Positions 16,622 through 25,896 of a stretch of DNA of 55,391 nt are shown here, piece by piece (within the stretch, counting starts at the first letter, position 1; each line of letters begins with the position of its first letter). This DNA is from Sandaracinaceae bacterium (lineage in GTDB: Bacteria > Myxococcota_A > Polyangia > Polyangiales > JAFGIB01): assembly GCA_017881055.1 (NCBI GenBank), contig JADGRF010000205.1, positions 1-55,391 on the forward strand, written 5' to 3'. The position numbers and the translations under genes were made by a program. Below the pieces are notes generated by a model, which saw only the letters and a program-made list of their open reading frames with translations, had not been told where the DNA came from and made no database searches.

Positions 16622-17353
16622 TCACGTTTCGGAGAACGTGCCGGGCGCCGTGTCAGCGGCTCCGCGTCGCGCGTCGGAGACCACGCGTCCGTCGACCAAC
16701 GTCACGATCCGGTCACAGCGCGCCGCGAGGCGCGAGTCGTGCGTGACGAGCAGAAACGTCGTCCCGCGCTCCTTGCAGAACCGTCGCAACAATCCGAACA
16801 CGGCTTCCGCGCTATGCGTATCCAGGTTGCCGGTCGGCTCGTCGGCCAGCACGAGTGCCGGCTCGTTGGCGAGCGCACGCGCCAGGGCCACGCGCTGCGC
16901 CTCACCGCCGGAGAGATCACGTGCAGAATGGTGGGCTCGTTCGGTCAAGCCGACGCTCGCGAGCAGCTGCAAGCCGCGCGCGTCGAGCTTGGAATCGACC
17001 CGTCCACGGTCCGCGTAGGCTGGCATGAGCACGTTCTCGAGCGCGCTGAATGCCGGCATCAAGTGGTGGAACTGAAACACGAAGCCCAGCGTTCGCCCGC
17101 GCAATTCGGTCAGCGCGCGATCGTCCAGCTGTGTCGTGTCTCGCCCACCGATCAACACGGCGCCCGAGCTCGGCCGGTCGAGTAGACCCATGATGTTGAG
17201 TAGCGTGCTCTTGCCGGAGCCCGACGGACCGACGAGCGCGCTCAGCTCACCCGAGCGCACCGTCAGACTGATTCCGTGCAGCACGCGTGTGCGCGCATCG
17301 CCCTCGCCGAACTCGCGCACCACGTGGCGGACTTCCAGGACCGGCTCAGCCAT
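16622..17353 (-). CDS. ABC transporter ATP-binding protein, LolD/MacB/DevA type
   Basis: A 243-residue ATPase with Walker [11 protein letters not shown]-loop region [18 protein letters not shown], signature [15 protein letters not shown] and Walker [12 protein letters not shown]. This combination is typical of the LolD/MacB/FtsE subfamily that powers FtsX-type permeases. ATG 17353 overlaps the permease gene by eight bases. Together with the adaptor and permease upstream it forms a complete exporter in the order adaptor-permease-ATPase, like DevBCA. It energises transport across the inner membrane; the cargo is unknown. Confidence 0.9.
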   Translation of the reverse strand: MAEPVLEVRHVVREFGEGDARTRVLHGISLTVRSGELSALVGPSGSGKSTLLNIMGLLDRPSSGAVLIGGRDTTQLDDRALTELRGRTLGFVFQFHHLMPAFSALENVLMPAYADRGRVDSKLDARGLQLLASVGLTERAHHSARDLSGGEAQRVALARALANEPALVLADEPTGNLDTHSAEAVFGLLRRFCKERGTTFLLVTHDSRLAARCDRIVTLVDGRVVSDARRGAADTAPGTFSET

Positions 17354-18566
17354 TGCGGATGGCCTCTGCGGGATCGAGCCGCGCCGCACGCCGTGCAGGC
17401 ACCACAGCTGCTGCAATGCCCACACCCGTCGCCAGCGCGATCGGTGCGATCAGGATCTGCCAGGTGATCGCGATCGGGAACATGCTGGAGCCATCGGCAT
17501 TGCGCTGCAGCGAGACGAACAGCTTCGCAAGACCCACGCCGAGGCCCGAACCCACGATGGATCCGGCAAAGCCGACCAACGCCCCCTCGATCAGGAACAC
17601 GCGCAGGACCCGGTTTGCTTGCGTGCCGACCGCGCGCAGGATCCCGATCTCGCGCGACTTCTGCACGACTGAGACGATCAGCACGCTCGCAATGCCGAGC
17701 GCCACGGTGATGGTAACGAAGAACTGCATGACGTTGGTGGAGCTTGCTTGCGACTGGAGAGCGAGCAGCAGCTGTGGGTTCGTGTGCATCCAACTGTCGG
17801 CGACGAGCGCGGTGCGGCGTGCGATCCGCTGGGCGATCTCCTCCGCCTGGAATACGGGCGTGACTTTGACCTCGAGTGAGCTGACCGCGCCCGCGAGATC
17901 GAGCAGCGTCTGCGCCGCACGGAGGGGAGTCAGCACCCAGCGCTGATTCACGTCTTTCGAGCCGAGATCGAAGATGCCCGCGACCGTGAAGCTCTCGCTC
18001 CGGTTCTCCGCGCTGACGACACGAACCCTGTCGCCGACTCCGACACCGAGGTCCTGCCCGAGCTCACGCCCAATCAAGATCTCTGTACCCGTGATGGCAA
18101 AGCGCCCCGCGTGCAGCTTGTCGGAGATCGCGACGACGCGGTCGAAGCTTGCGAGATCGATGCCGCGCAACGTCACGCTCTTCTGAATCGCGCCGCGAGT
18201 CACGAAGGCAGAGCCGCTCACGATCGGCGTCGCCGCAAGCACCCCTGGCTGTGCCGTGATGGCGGCCAGCAGCTGTGCGTACTGACCGATCGATTGCGCG
18301 TGCTGCGAGGGCTTCTCGGAGCGCGTGAAGCTCACCTCGTTCGACTCATCGAGATGCAGCGCGCGCACCTGTGCATCGGGCGGATGCACCACGATGTGCG
18401 CTTGTGAGCCGAGCGTCTTTGCTAGCAAGTTCTCCTGCAAGCCGTTCATCAGCGCGGTCAGAAACACCAACACGCCGACACCGATCGCCACCGCGCTCAC
18501 GATCAGCACGGTCTGAGAACGTCCCTCGCGCAGATAGCGCAGCGCCACGAACCACTCGAACGGCAT
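17346..18566 (-). CDS. FtsX-family ABC permease (LolC/DevC-like)
   Basis: A 406-residue inner-membrane permease. One N-terminal membrane helix ([19 protein letters not shown]) precedes a large periplasmic MacB-like domain. Three C-terminal helices then carry the FtsX signature [16 protein letters not shown] and the ending [21 protein letters not shown] 18566 starts [12 protein letters not shown], the usual N-terminus; a TTG at 18572 would add two residues. It lies two bases after the adaptor stop. It is not fused to an ATPase, unlike MacB, so the arrangement is of the LolCDE/DevBCA kind. Confidence 0.88.
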   Translation of the reverse strand: MPFEWFVALRYLREGRSQTVLIVSAVAIGVGVLVFLTALMNGLQENLLAKTLGSQAHIVVHPPDAQVRALHLDESNEVSFTRSEKPSQHAQSIGQYAQLLAAITAQPGVLAATPIVSGSAFVTRGAIQKSVTLRGIDLASFDRVVAISDKLHAGRFAITGTEILIGRELGQDLGVGVGDRVRVVSAENRSESFTVAGIFDLGSKDVNQRWVLTPLRAAQTLLDLAGAVSSLEVKVTPVFQAEEIAQRIARRTALVADSWMHTNPQLLLALQSQASSTNVMQFFVTITVALGIASVLIVSVVQKSREIGILRAVGTQANRVLRVFLIEGALVGFAGSIVGSGLGVGLAKLFVSLQRNADGSSMFPIAITWQILIAPIALATGVGIAAAVVPARRAARLDPAEAIRNG

Positions 18567-18568
18567 GA

Positions 18569-19783
18569 TCAATGCGCTCCGGTTGCCCGAGCGTGTGCGC
18601 GTTGGCCATCCCGCAGCGCACCGGTGGCCTGCACTACGACCAGCTCGTGCTCGCCCACGCCGCCCGTTGCTTCCGCGACACCGTCGCCACGCAAGCCCAG
18701 CGTCAGCTCCCGGCGAGCCAGCCGACCATCCTGCAGCACGAACGCGCTGACGTGCTCGGCCGCCAGCTCGTGGATCGCTTCCGTCGGCACGACCAGCGCA
18801 TTGTCTTTGCGGCCCACTTCGAGGTCGACCGACACCGTCATGTCGGGCCGGAGGTACGCGGGGGGCGAAGGCACGTCCAAGCGCACCTCGATGGTGCCGC
18901 GTTGTGGGTCGACCGACGGCGCGATGTAACTCACATCGGCCTCGAACACCTGGTCTGCAAACGCATCTGCCGACGCTCGCGCCTTCTGACCGATGTGCAG
19001 CACCGCGAGGTTCTTCTCGTCGGGCTCGATCTGCAGCTGGGCGCTGCCAATGCGCGCCAAGATCAGCAGCGTCTGGCCGGGCTGCACCACGTCGCCCGGC
19101 TCGGCCTCACGGTTCAGCACCAGGACAGGGCCGGGTGCTCGGAGCGTCAGCTGGTCCACGTGCACCTGGGCCAGAGCGACGTTGGCAGCTGCTTGAGCAT
19201 AGGTGGCGAGCGCGAGCGTGTGATCCGCGCCGCGTGCTCCGAGACTCTTGTCCTGCGCTTCTGCGGAATCATGCTGCGCGCGGGCCACCGTGAGCGCACG
19301 CGTCGCCTCGTCGAGCTCGGACTGGCTCACGCTGCCGCTCTGCAGCAGGGCCCTTGTGCGCGCGAAATGTAGCTCCGCGCTCTCGACCACGGCATCCGCT
19401 TGACGGTGTACCTCGCGCGCCAAAGCGACGCTCACGGTGCGCGTGAGGTCGAGGCGCGCCTTGGCCTGCAGAAGGCCCGACTCGGCCTGCGCGAGCGCGG
19501 CGCGTGCCTCGGCGTCGTCGAGCACGATCAGCGCGGCGTCGGCCGTCACCGATTGCCCTTCGCGCACGTTCACTTTGGCGACGCGGCCTGCAGCGAGACT
19601 TCCCAAGTTGACGCGCGCCGGGGGCAACACGCGGCCGCTGACCAACACATGCTGCACGATCGTGGCGCGCCGGACAGGCTGGACGTCGAGCGCGACGCCG
19701 CGCACGTACCGGAGCGCGAAGAACCCGCCTGCCAGCAGAGCCAAGAGCGCGACGCTGATCGAAGACGGCTTGCGCATCGCCAT
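18569..19783 (-). CDS. Periplasmic adaptor (HlyD/MacA/DevB family)
   Basis: A 404-residue membrane-fusion protein: one N-terminal anchor (VALLALLAGGFFAL), the first lipoyl half GRVAKVNVREGQSVTADA, a long alpha-helical hairpin (about residues 95-190), the second lipoyl half EAEPGDVVQPGQTLL, and a beta-barrel with RPDMTVSVDLEVG. It should bridge the FtsX-type permease to an outer-membrane exit. No TolC-like gene is nearby, so the outer-membrane partner must be elsewhere. The coding order adaptor-permease-ATPase with tiny gaps indicates one operon. Start ATG 19783; ATG 19777 is possible. Confidence 0.88.
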   Translation of the reverse strand: MAMRKPSSISVALLALLAGGFFALRYVRGVALDVQPVRRATIVQHVLVSGRVLPPARVNLGSLAAGRVAKVNVREGQSVTADAALIVLDDAEARAALAQAESGLLQAKARLDLTRTVSVALAREVHRQADAVVESAELHFARTRALLQSGSVSQSELDEATRALTVARAQHDSAEAQDKSLGARGADHTLALATYAQAAANVALAQVHVDQLTLRAPGPVLVLNREAEPGDVVQPGQTLLILARIGSAQLQIEPDEKNLAVLHIGQKARASADAFADQVFEADVSYIAPSVDPQRGTIEVRLDVPSPPAYLRPDMTVSVDLEVGRKDNALVVPTEAIHELAAEHVSAFVLQDGRLARRELTLGLRGDGVAEATGGVGEHELVVVQATGALRDGQRAHARATGAH

Positions 19784-20002
19784 TCTGGTTACCTGCGCTC
19801 ATTACGTACGCGCAGGCTGCGCTGTCGCAAGAGCCGGCGTGCTCGTCCGTGGCCTCGATTTGGAGGCCCCAGGCATCGCCATTCGTGTGCACCGACCAGG
19901 ATCCAACCAACGGTGGCATGTGTCCGAAGTCGCGCGCCCGGTACAAGCGCGACATCAACTACTCGAGCGCGGCCGAGCGCGAGCGCGTATCCCGCAGCGC
20001 TC

Positions 20003-20080
20003 GGCTACACGCTGCACGGGCGCGAAGCCTTCAAGAGCTTGGTCACCGGTTTCCGCGCAGCTTTCCCCGATCTGCAGATG
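20003..20080 (+). pseudogene. SnoaL-like cyclase fragment
   Basis: In the gap 19784-20179 a short plus-strand frame reads GYTLHGREAFKSLVTGFRAA then FPDLQM. This matches the conserved block (GREAF..., FRAAFPDL) of SnoaL-like polyketide cyclase/ester-cyclase proteins. The domain does not continue on either side and no start fits, so it appears to be a remnant of about 26 codons. No other gene is visible in the gap apart from the terminator described separately. Confidence 0.4.
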
Positions 20081-20103
20081 CGGCGATCGCGTAGTCGGCC
20101 TCG

Positions 20104-20155
20104 AAAAAGCAGATGGCGTTGTCGAAGCTCTGCCTGAGCCTTCGACAACGCCATC
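20104..20155 (-). terminator. Rho-independent terminator of the acyl-CoA dehydrogenase operon
   Basis: Two perfectly complementary 16-base arms, GATGGCGTTGTCGAAG at 20112-20127 and CTTCGACAACGCCATC at 20140-20155, enclose a 12-base loop. On the minus strand they are followed by TGCTTTTTCG (20102-20111 on plus). The structure starts 25 bases past the stop of the dehydrogenase gene at 20180, in its direction of transcription. Confidence 0.85.
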
Positions 20156-20179
20156 GTGGAGCGCGTAGCTGCCGAGTCA

Positions 20180-21421
20180 TCACGCCAGCTGTTCGCGCGA
20201 GTAGCCGAAGATGCGGCGCGCTACGACCAGCTTCTGAATCTGCTGCGTGCCTTCGTAGATGTCGCCGATCTTGCTGTCGCGCATCCACTTCTCGACCAGG
20301 TGCTTGCGCGAGTAGCCCTCGCTGCCGAGCAGCTCCACGGCCTTCTGGCACACCCAGACCATGTCGCGTCCGGACTTGCACTTGCAGATGCTGGCTTCGA
20401 GGTTGTTGGGCTCGCCGATGTCGCTCATCCACGCCGCCTTCAGCGTGAGCAGCCACGAGGCCTTGACCTTGGCTTCCATCATCATCAAGTCCTTCTCGAC
20501 CGCCGTCAGCTTGTTGCGACCGATGCCGTAGCGCGGCGCGACTCCCTGCTTCGCGAGGTACTCCGAGGTGTACTCGGCCGCGGCACGACCCACGCCCACC
20601 GCGCTCGCCGCAACCGGCGGACGCGTCGCGTCGAACGTGGCCATTGCGCCCTTGAAGCCCTTGGAGTCGCCGGTCGGCTTCACGTCGGCCGAGCCGAGCA
20701 AGTTCTCCTTCGGAATCCGGCAGTTCTCGAACACGAGCACCGCGGTGTCCGAACAGCGAATGCCGTGCTTGTGCTCGAGCTTGGCGACCTTCATGCCTGG
20801 CGTGTGGTGATCGACCAGGAACGCCTTGATGCCCGCGCGGCCGGCCTTGCGGTCGACGCTCGCCCACACCACGACGAAGCCCTCCGAGTCTTCCACGGCG
20901 CGCTTACCCGCCGTGACGAAGATCTTCTCGCCGTTGATCACCCACTCGTCGCCCTCGAGCGTCGCCGTGGTCGTGACCGCGCCCGAGTCCGAGCCCATGC
21001 CGGGCTCGGTGATCGCCATCGCGGCCCACTTCGGCTTGCCCTCGCGGAAGCGCGCCAGGAACTTCTGCTTCTGCTCGGGCGTGCCAGCTGACCCGACGGC
21101 CGCGCCACCGAGCAGCGGCATCGGCGTCGCCAGGTACATACCGCAGTCGCCCCACGCCATCTTCTCGATGAAAACGACGGAGGTGATGTTGCCGGTACGC
21201 CTCTTCTTCTCGCCGCCCTCTTTCGCACCCATGACCGGCGAGTTCATCGCGCCGCCCGTCATCTTCAGCACTTCGTACATCGTGTTGATGTACGAATCAG
21301 GGTTCAGCTCATGCTCTTTTTCGTCCACTGCTCGGGTGAACGGGCGCATGTGGTCGCGCGCGATCTGCTCGACCGCGGCGGCCAGGTTGTTCAACGAGTC
21401 GCCATGCTGGAAATTGATCAT
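20180..21421 (-). CDS. Acyl-CoA dehydrogenase (first of pair, short-chain type with C-terminal Glu)
   Basis: A 413-residue flavoenzyme. It contains MAITEPGMGSDSGAV (FAD/acyl-CoA loop), WVINGEKIFVTAG, and near the C-terminus KIGDIYEGTQQIQKLVVAR, where the Glu of YEG is the catalytic base in the common acyl-CoA dehydrogenase position. It introduces the alpha-beta double bond in acyl-CoA during beta-oxidation. ATG 21421 is the start. It follows a second dehydrogenase gene by 22 bases in the same direction, and the transcript ends at a strong terminator. Confidence 0.88.
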   Translation of the reverse strand: MINFQHGDSLNNLAAAVEQIARDHMRPFTRAVDEKEHELNPDSYINTMYEVLKMTGGAMNSPVMGAKEGGEKKRRTGNITSVVFIEKMAWGDCGMYLATPMPLLGGAAVGSAGTPEQKQKFLARFREGKPKWAAMAITEPGMGSDSGAVTTTATLEGDEWVINGEKIFVTAGKRAVEDSEGFVVVWASVDRKAGRAGIKAFLVDHHTPGMKVAKLEHKHGIRCSDTAVLVFENCRIPKENLLGSADVKPTGDSKGFKGAMATFDATRPPVAASAVGVGRAAAEYTSEYLAKQGVAPRYGIGRNKLTAVEKDLMMMEAKVKASWLLTLKAAWMSDIGEPNNLEASICKCKSGRDMVWVCQKAVELLGSEGYSRKHLVEKWMRDSKIGDIYEGTQQIQKLVVARRIFGYSREQLA

Positions 21422-21443
21422 TGGCTAATCTCCCTAGAAATCT

Positions 21444-22550
21444 TCAGACCATTGCCAAGCCGTCGAAGGTTGCGAAGCCGCGGCCGTTGCGCAGCCAGCG
21501 TTCGACGGGGTTTTCGCGGATGAAGCCGTGACCGCCCATGACCATGACCGAGTCGTCGGTCACTTTGAGAACCATCTCGTCGACGACCATCTTGGCGAGG
21601 TAGCTTTCCTTGGTCGCCTTGCGCCCCTTGTCGAGGTGCCACGCGGCTTCCCAGACCAAGAGCCGCGCTGCGTCGAGCTCGATGCGCATGTCGGCGATCA
21701 TGAACGCGATCGCCTGACGCGTCGCGATCGGCTGACCCCAGGTCTTGCGCTCCATCGCGTAGGTCACGGAGTGCTCGTACGCCTTGCGGGCCACACCCAG
21801 CGCGAGGGCGCTCTGCGCGACACGCGAGTAGCTCATGATGCGCTCGAAATCGATGCCCTTTGCGCCACCCACACGCGTGTCAGGTGCAACGCCGACGTTC
21901 TCGAGCGTGAGCGTCACGGTATCGAGGGCGTTGATGCCCATGTTCTTTTCTTTCTCGCTGACCGTGACGCCCGGCACCGTGCGCTGCACGAAGAACGCTT
22001 GGACGTTGTCGAAGCCCGTGCCGCCTACGCGCGCGTACACCAGGAACGAGTCGGCTGTGCTGCCGTTCGGCACCAGCGTCTTCACGCCGTTCAGAACGTA
22101 GTTGGTGCCGCTGCGGATCGCGGTCGTACGCAGCGCCGTCGGATCGAAGTCGTAGACCGGCTCCATGAGCGCGGCCGTCAGCTTCGGAAACTCCGAGCCG
22201 GTGCAAGCACGCAGCACGATCTCCTTCTGCAGGTCGGTTCCGTAGTCGAGCACCGGGTACGCCACCAGCGAGGGCGCGAGCATCGCAATCGCCATCGACA
22301 GGTCGCCGGCGCCGAGCTCCTCGAGAATCATCGCGCCGGTCACCGCCGACCGCTCCATCGAAGCACCGTTGTACTTCTCCGGAATCGCCGCGCAGGCGAG
22401 GCCCAGCTCCCACGACTTCTTCAAGAAGTCGGCGGGCAATTTCGCGGCTTCGTCGGCATCATGAGCCGCCGGATCCATTTCGTTCTTCGCGAGCTCACGG
22501 GCCGTTTGGACCATCAGCTTCTGGTCTTCGCTGGGTTCGAGGTCGAACAT
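21444..22550 (-). CDS. Acyl-CoA dehydrogenase (second of pair)
   Basis: A 368-residue acyl-CoA dehydrogenase beginning at ATG 22550 (FDLEPSEDQKLMVQTAREL). The longer open frame upstream runs through the operator and is not protein-like. Family features include the N-terminal helical domain, YVLNGVKTLVPNG and MERKTWGQPIATRQAIAFM. The C-terminus (GGHGFIRENPVERWLRNGRG) lacks the usual YEG glutamate. The Glu in GIDFERIMSYSR sits at the alternative position used by isovaleryl- and long-chain acyl-CoA dehydrogenases, so it may be the base. Preceded by a palindromic operator at 22626-22649, it is the first gene of a two-gene operon. Confidence 0.85.
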   Translation of the reverse strand: MFDLEPSEDQKLMVQTARELAKNEMDPAAHDADEAAKLPADFLKKSWELGLACAAIPEKYNGASMERSAVTGAMILEELGAGDLSMAIAMLAPSLVAYPVLDYGTDLQKEIVLRACTGSEFPKLTAALMEPVYDFDPTALRTTAIRSGTNYVLNGVKTLVPNGSTADSFLVYARVGGTGFDNVQAFFVQRTVPGVTVSEKEKNMGINALDTVTLTLENVGVAPDTRVGGAKGIDFERIMSYSRVAQSALALGVARKAYEHSVTYAMERKTWGQPIATRQAIAFMIADMRIELDAARLLVWEAAWHLDKGRKATKESYLAKMVVDEMVLKVTDDSVMVMGGHGFIRENPVERWLRNGRGFATFDGLAMV

Positions 22551-22625
22551 CTCTTGGTGCTCCGTCTCGGGCGTAGTTCCCGTACGTGGTTGGCATGCGC
22601 GCGACAGGTTGCCGCATGCGTGCGA

Positions 22626-22649
22626 GTGGTATACATGAGTGTATACCAC
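22626..22649. promoter_or_regulatory. Perfect palindromic operator upstream of the acyl-CoA dehydrogenase operon
   Basis: Arms GTGGTATACA and TGTATACCAC are exact reverse complements separated by four bases (TGAG). The site lies 76 bases before the ATG of the dehydrogenase and 36 bases before the remnant RNA-ligase gene. The size and position fit a TetR-type repressor site. A related site lies before the thiolase at 25897-25916. Confidence 0.7.
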
Positions 22650-22684
22650 GTGCCGCTTCGCCTTGTAAAGGGGACACTTCCGCC

Positions 22685-23129
22685 ATGATTCGGCTGTTTT
22701 TCGCCGTAGTCCCGGATCCAGAGCTGCGGGAGCGCATCGCGGCTGCGTGCCTGCAGCGTCGTCTGGCTTTCTGTCACGCGCGGCGCAGAACAGTTGTCCG
22801 ACCTTGCTGGCGGCCTCTGCGCAGCGACGCATGGGCTCGGCTTTCGCTCAGAGAAGCGCGCGTTCCGTCCGCACCTCACGCTCGCGCGAATCAAAGAGCC
22901 GCGCAACGTATTGCCGCTGATGGCCGCATTGGACGCGGCGCTGCCCGTGTGCGCGACACGCGCCGTACAGTTCCAGTTGCTGCAGTCCCAGCTAAGTCGA
23001 AGCGGTGCGCGCTACAAGACGCTCGCGTCGTTCGCGCTCGGGTTGCCCAGCGGATCCGATGGGGCCGACAGCTGCACACGCAGCATGCTCTGCTCGGCTG
23101 GCACGCCCGCGCGCAACGGAAAGCCGTAG
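22685..23129 (+). pseudogene. thpR: 2'-5' RNA ligase (ThpR/LigT) with out-of-frame internal deletion
   Basis: From ATG 22685 the frame reads IRLFFAVVPDPELRERIAAA, the normal ThpR N-terminus, and then becomes nonsense. In another frame, from about 22757, VVWLSVTRGAEQL leads into GLGFRSEKRAFRPHLTLAR and ARYKTLASFALG, the normal second half with the second HxT motif (HLTL). The join removes roughly 80 codons, including the first HxT motif, and shifts the frame. The gene cannot make an active 2H phosphoesterase. Its 3' end overlaps the end of the convergent metallophosphoesterase gene; where the original stop lay is unclear, and I ran the feature to the first TAG or TGA in frame. Confidence 0.75.
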
Positions 23130-24295
23130 TGACCCGTGCCGCGATGCACGTAGAGGCGATTCTTGCCGCGCGCCCACAGGCCATGGTCCGGGATCTTCGC
23201 CACCAGCGACACGATCGTCCACGGCAAGCCGAACGTGACCAGCCCCACTTGGCCGCCGTGCGTGTGCCCTGAGAGCACGAGGTCGCCTTCACCTTCCGGC
23301 ACGCGCGAGAACGCGCCCGGGTCGTGCAAGAGCACGATGCGCAGCGCACCCACACGGCGTGGATGGCGCGCGAACACCTCGCCGATCCGCGCCTTGCGAT
23401 CGCGAAAGTAGTGATCGATGCCGAGGATCTGTACGCGGCCAAGAGGCGTGTCGAGCTCCGCGGCTTCATCGACCAGCAAGCGCACGCCATGCGCTGCCAG
23501 CGCGCGCCGCACAATCACCGGTGCTTCGTGATCGTGATTGCCCAGGCACGCGAACACCTTGCCGCGTGCAGCTGACAGCGGCGCGAGCGCCTGCTCCAGC
23601 GCGTTCTGATCGCGGTTCGAGTCCACGGTCAGAAAATCACCCGTGAGCACGATCAAGTCCGGGTTGCGCTCGATGGCGCGCTGACAGATCTGCGCCAGCT
23701 TCTTCACCGACATGAACGGGCCGAGGTGCGGGTCGGTGATCTGCACCAGCGTGAGCACAGGACCGCCGTTCGCACGTCCGAGCGGATAGCGACGCAGCTG
23801 TCCTGCGTCGTTCATGTCCAGCACCACGTCGCGCACGCTCTCCCGCGTGAAGAACGACTCGAACACGCCATACGCCGCAAACGCATACGGCAGCCAGAAC
23901 AAAGGCGGCCGCACCCCGAACGCCGCCACGATCGCCCAAGGCCAAGCCAAGAGCGTGCTAGCCGCATAAAACGAAGCCGGCCAGTTCACCGCCATCCGCC
24001 ACCCCAACGTCCGCATGCGCGGCCGCAAGTACGACAGAAAGTTCACATACACCGCGCCCTGCAAATACCAAGTCGCGTTCCCAAACCACCCCGACAGCGA
24101 ACCAAGGTACGGCCGCATCGTCAGCGAAACGAGCGTGAACACGCCCAGTATCACCGCCATAAAAATCGCAAACCCACGCCCCCGCGTCCGCAAGGTGATC
24201 AGAACGATCCCCAGGTACGCAGCCCAACTCGCGATGGCAAATCCCGAAAACATCAAAGCGCGCCCCAAAACAGGCACGCCTGGAGCGCGATCCAC
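23012..24295 (-). CDS. Membrane-anchored metallophosphoesterase (YkuE/YaeI-like)
   Basis: A 427-residue protein. About five hydrophobic segments occupy residues 15-150. The metallophosphatase domain has QITDPHLGPF, VLTGDFLTVDSNRD, CLGNHDHE, LLHDPGAF and LSGHTHGGQVG, i.e. the complete two-metal active site facing one side of the membrane. The YkuE/YaeI branch includes enzymes acting on membrane-lipid phosphodiesters such as UDP-2,3-diacylglucosamine-like substrates; the substrate here is unknown. GTG 24295 gives the longest form; ATG 24253 (FSGFAIASWAAYLG) starts at the first helix and is an alternative. Confidence 0.85.
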   Translation of the reverse strand: MDRAPGVPVLGRALMFSGFAIASWAAYLGIVLITLRTRGRGFAIFMAVILGVFTLVSLTMRPYLGSLSGWFGNATWYLQGAVYVNFLSYLRPRMRTLGWRMAVNWPASFYAASTLLAWPWAIVAAFGVRPPLFWLPYAFAAYGVFESFFTRESVRDVVLDMNDAGQLRRYPLGRANGGPVLTLVQITDPHLGPFMSVKKLAQICQRAIERNPDLIVLTGDFLTVDSNRDQNALEQALAPLSAARGKVFACLGNHDHEAPVIVRRALAAHGVRLLVDEAAELDTPLGRVQILGIDHYFRDRKARIGEVFARHPRRVGALRIVLLHDPGAFSRVPEGEGDLVLSGHTHGGQVGLVTFGLPWTIVSLVAKIPDHGLWARGKNRLYVHRGTGHYGFPLRAGVPAEQSMLRVQLSAPSDPLGNPSANDASVL

Positions 24296-24477
24296 GTCGC
24301 GATCCGCCTTCGCTTTCTGTGGTGCGTGCTCACGGACCCAACCTCCGCTCCGCGCGCTCCTCGAAACCGAAGGCGCCTCGCTCGTGTCTCACGCTCCATC
24401 CCCGCCTGTTTATCGGGCACAGCCCGACCATGAGCAAGCCCGCCAGCCCCAAGCTGTCAAGGACAGCCAGCGATCAA

Positions 24478-24594
24478 GCGTTGCGATTTGGGGTGCAGTC
24501 GCGAGCGCCTCCGCAGCGAGGGAGGGAGCGTACTTCCTGTACGTGACCGACCGAGCGAGGAGGTAAGCCGCGAATGCGCCCCAAACCGCGGCGC
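24478..24594. repeat. Long imperfect inverted repeat between thiolase and metallophosphoesterase genes
   Basis: The segment folds back on itself. TTTGGGGTGCAGTCGCG at 24487-24503 pairs with CGCGAATGCGCCCCAAA at 24569-24585 (15 of 17 counting one wobble). A CCTCC/GGAGG pair and a GCGTAC/GTACGT pair lie inside, and GCGTTGCG/CGCGGCGC outside. It begins three bases past the thiolase stop in its direction of transcription. There is no U-tract, so it is not a standard terminator. In the rest of the gap 24296-24596 I see no gene; the whole stretch has the look of a dispersed intergenic repeat, which I cannot test here. Confidence 0.55.
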
Positions 24595-24596
24595 GT

Positions 24597-25826
24597 TCAA
24601 GCAACTTCGAAGAGCCCAGCGGCGCCCATGCCACCGCCGACGCACATGGTAACGACCACATACTTCACGCCGCGACGCTTACCTTCGATCAGCGCATGAC
24701 CAACCATGCGCGCGCCGCTCATGCCGTACGGGTGACCGACCGAGATCGCGCCGCCGTTGACGTTGAGCTTGTCGTCGGGGATGCCGAGCGTGTCGCGCGA
24801 GTACACGACCTGAACCGCGAACGCTTCGTTGAGCTCCCAGAGGCCGATGTCGTCGACCTTGAGGCCCGTGCGCTCGAGCAAGCGACGCACGGCGGAGACG
24901 GGACCGATGCCCATCTCGTCCGGCTCGAGGCCCGTGATCGAGAGACCACGGTAGATGCCGAGCACGGGCAGGTTGCGCTTCTGCGCGATCACGCTGTCCG
25001 CCACGACCACGGCGCTCGCGCCGTCCGACAGCTGACTCGCGTTGCCCGCGGTGATCGTCGTCGTGCCGCTGACCGGCTGGAGCGTCTGCAAGGCTTGGAG
25101 CGTGGTGTCCGCGCGGCCGCACTCGTCCTTGGTGAGCGTCACTTCCTTGTACGTGCGCGCGCCGCTGGCCTTGTCGACGAGCTGCATCGTGGTCGTGAAT
25201 GGCACGATCTCGTCGTTGAACTTGCCGGCCGCCTGCGCCGCCGCCGTGCGCTGCTGGCTCTGGAGCGCGTACGCATCCTGCGTCTCGCGGCTCACGTTGT
25301 AGCGCTTCGCGACCACGTCAGCTGTACCGATCATCGGCATGAACACCTCGGGCTTGTTCTTGGACATCCACTCGTCCATGTACTCGGGCGCCCCCATCGG
25401 GTTCGCCGGATCCGCGACGCGCGTGCCGAAGAAGTGGTGCAGGTTCAGGTTCTGCTGCACGAGGCTGATCGACTCGACGCCGCCGGCCGCCATGAACGGG
25501 ACCTTGTCCACGATCACGCGCTGCGCTGCCATGCTGATGGCCTGCAGACCCGACGAACAGAAGCGGTTCACCGTGGCGCCCGCAGCCGTGACCGGCAGAC
25601 CCGCGCGAATCGCGGCATTGCGGCCCACGTTGTGACCGGTCGCGCCTTCGGGCAGACCGCAACCGAGGATCACGTCCTCGACTTCCTTCGGATCGATCTT
25701 CGCGCGCTCGACGGCGTGCTTGATGGCGTGGCCGGCGAGCGCCGTGCCGTGAGCCAAGTTGAGCGAGCCGCGGAACGCCTTGCCGATACCGGTACGTGCG
25801 GTGGAAACGATGACTGCGTCTGCCAT
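24597..25826 (-). CDS. Acetyl-CoA acyltransferase (thiolase)
   Basis: A 409-residue thiolase with all catalytic blocks: [15 protein letters not shown] (acyl-accepting Cys near residue 91), [19 protein letters not shown] (His near 360) and [16 protein letters not shown] (second Cys near 391). Full family length and an ATG at 25826. It carries out the last step of beta-oxidation, or the reverse condensation of acyl-CoA. A palindrome resembling the acyl-CoA dehydrogenase operator lies 71-90 bases upstream, supporting a role in fatty-acid degradation alongside the dehydrogenase pair. Whether it is a long-chain FadA-type or acetoacetyl-CoA thiolase cannot be decided. Confidence 0.9.
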   Translation of the reverse strand: MADAVIVSTARTGIGKAFRGSLNLAHGTALAGHAIKHAVERAKIDPKEVEDVILGCGLPEGATGHNVGRNAAIRAGLPVTAAGATVNRFCSSGLQAISMAAQRVIVDKVPFMAAGGVESISLVQQNLNLHHFFGTRVADPANPMGAPEYMDEWMSKNKPEVFMPMIGTADVVAKRYNVSRETQDAYALQSQQRTAAAQAAGKFNDEIVPFTTTMQLVDKASGARTYKEVTLTKDECGRADTTLQALQTLQPVSGTTTITAGNASQLSDGASAVVVADSVIAQKRNLPVLGIYRGLSITGLEPDEMGIGPVSAVRRLLERTGLKVDDIGLWELNEAFAVQVVYSRDTLGIPDDKLNVNGGAISVGHPYGMSGARMVGHALIEGKRRGVKYVVVTMCVGGGMGAAGLFEVA

Positions 25827-25896
25827 GTGGGACTCTCCGTTACGTGGGGGGGGTGCGAGGTAGCGGAGCGCCTTTGGCTGCTCCGCGGTCTGTACA

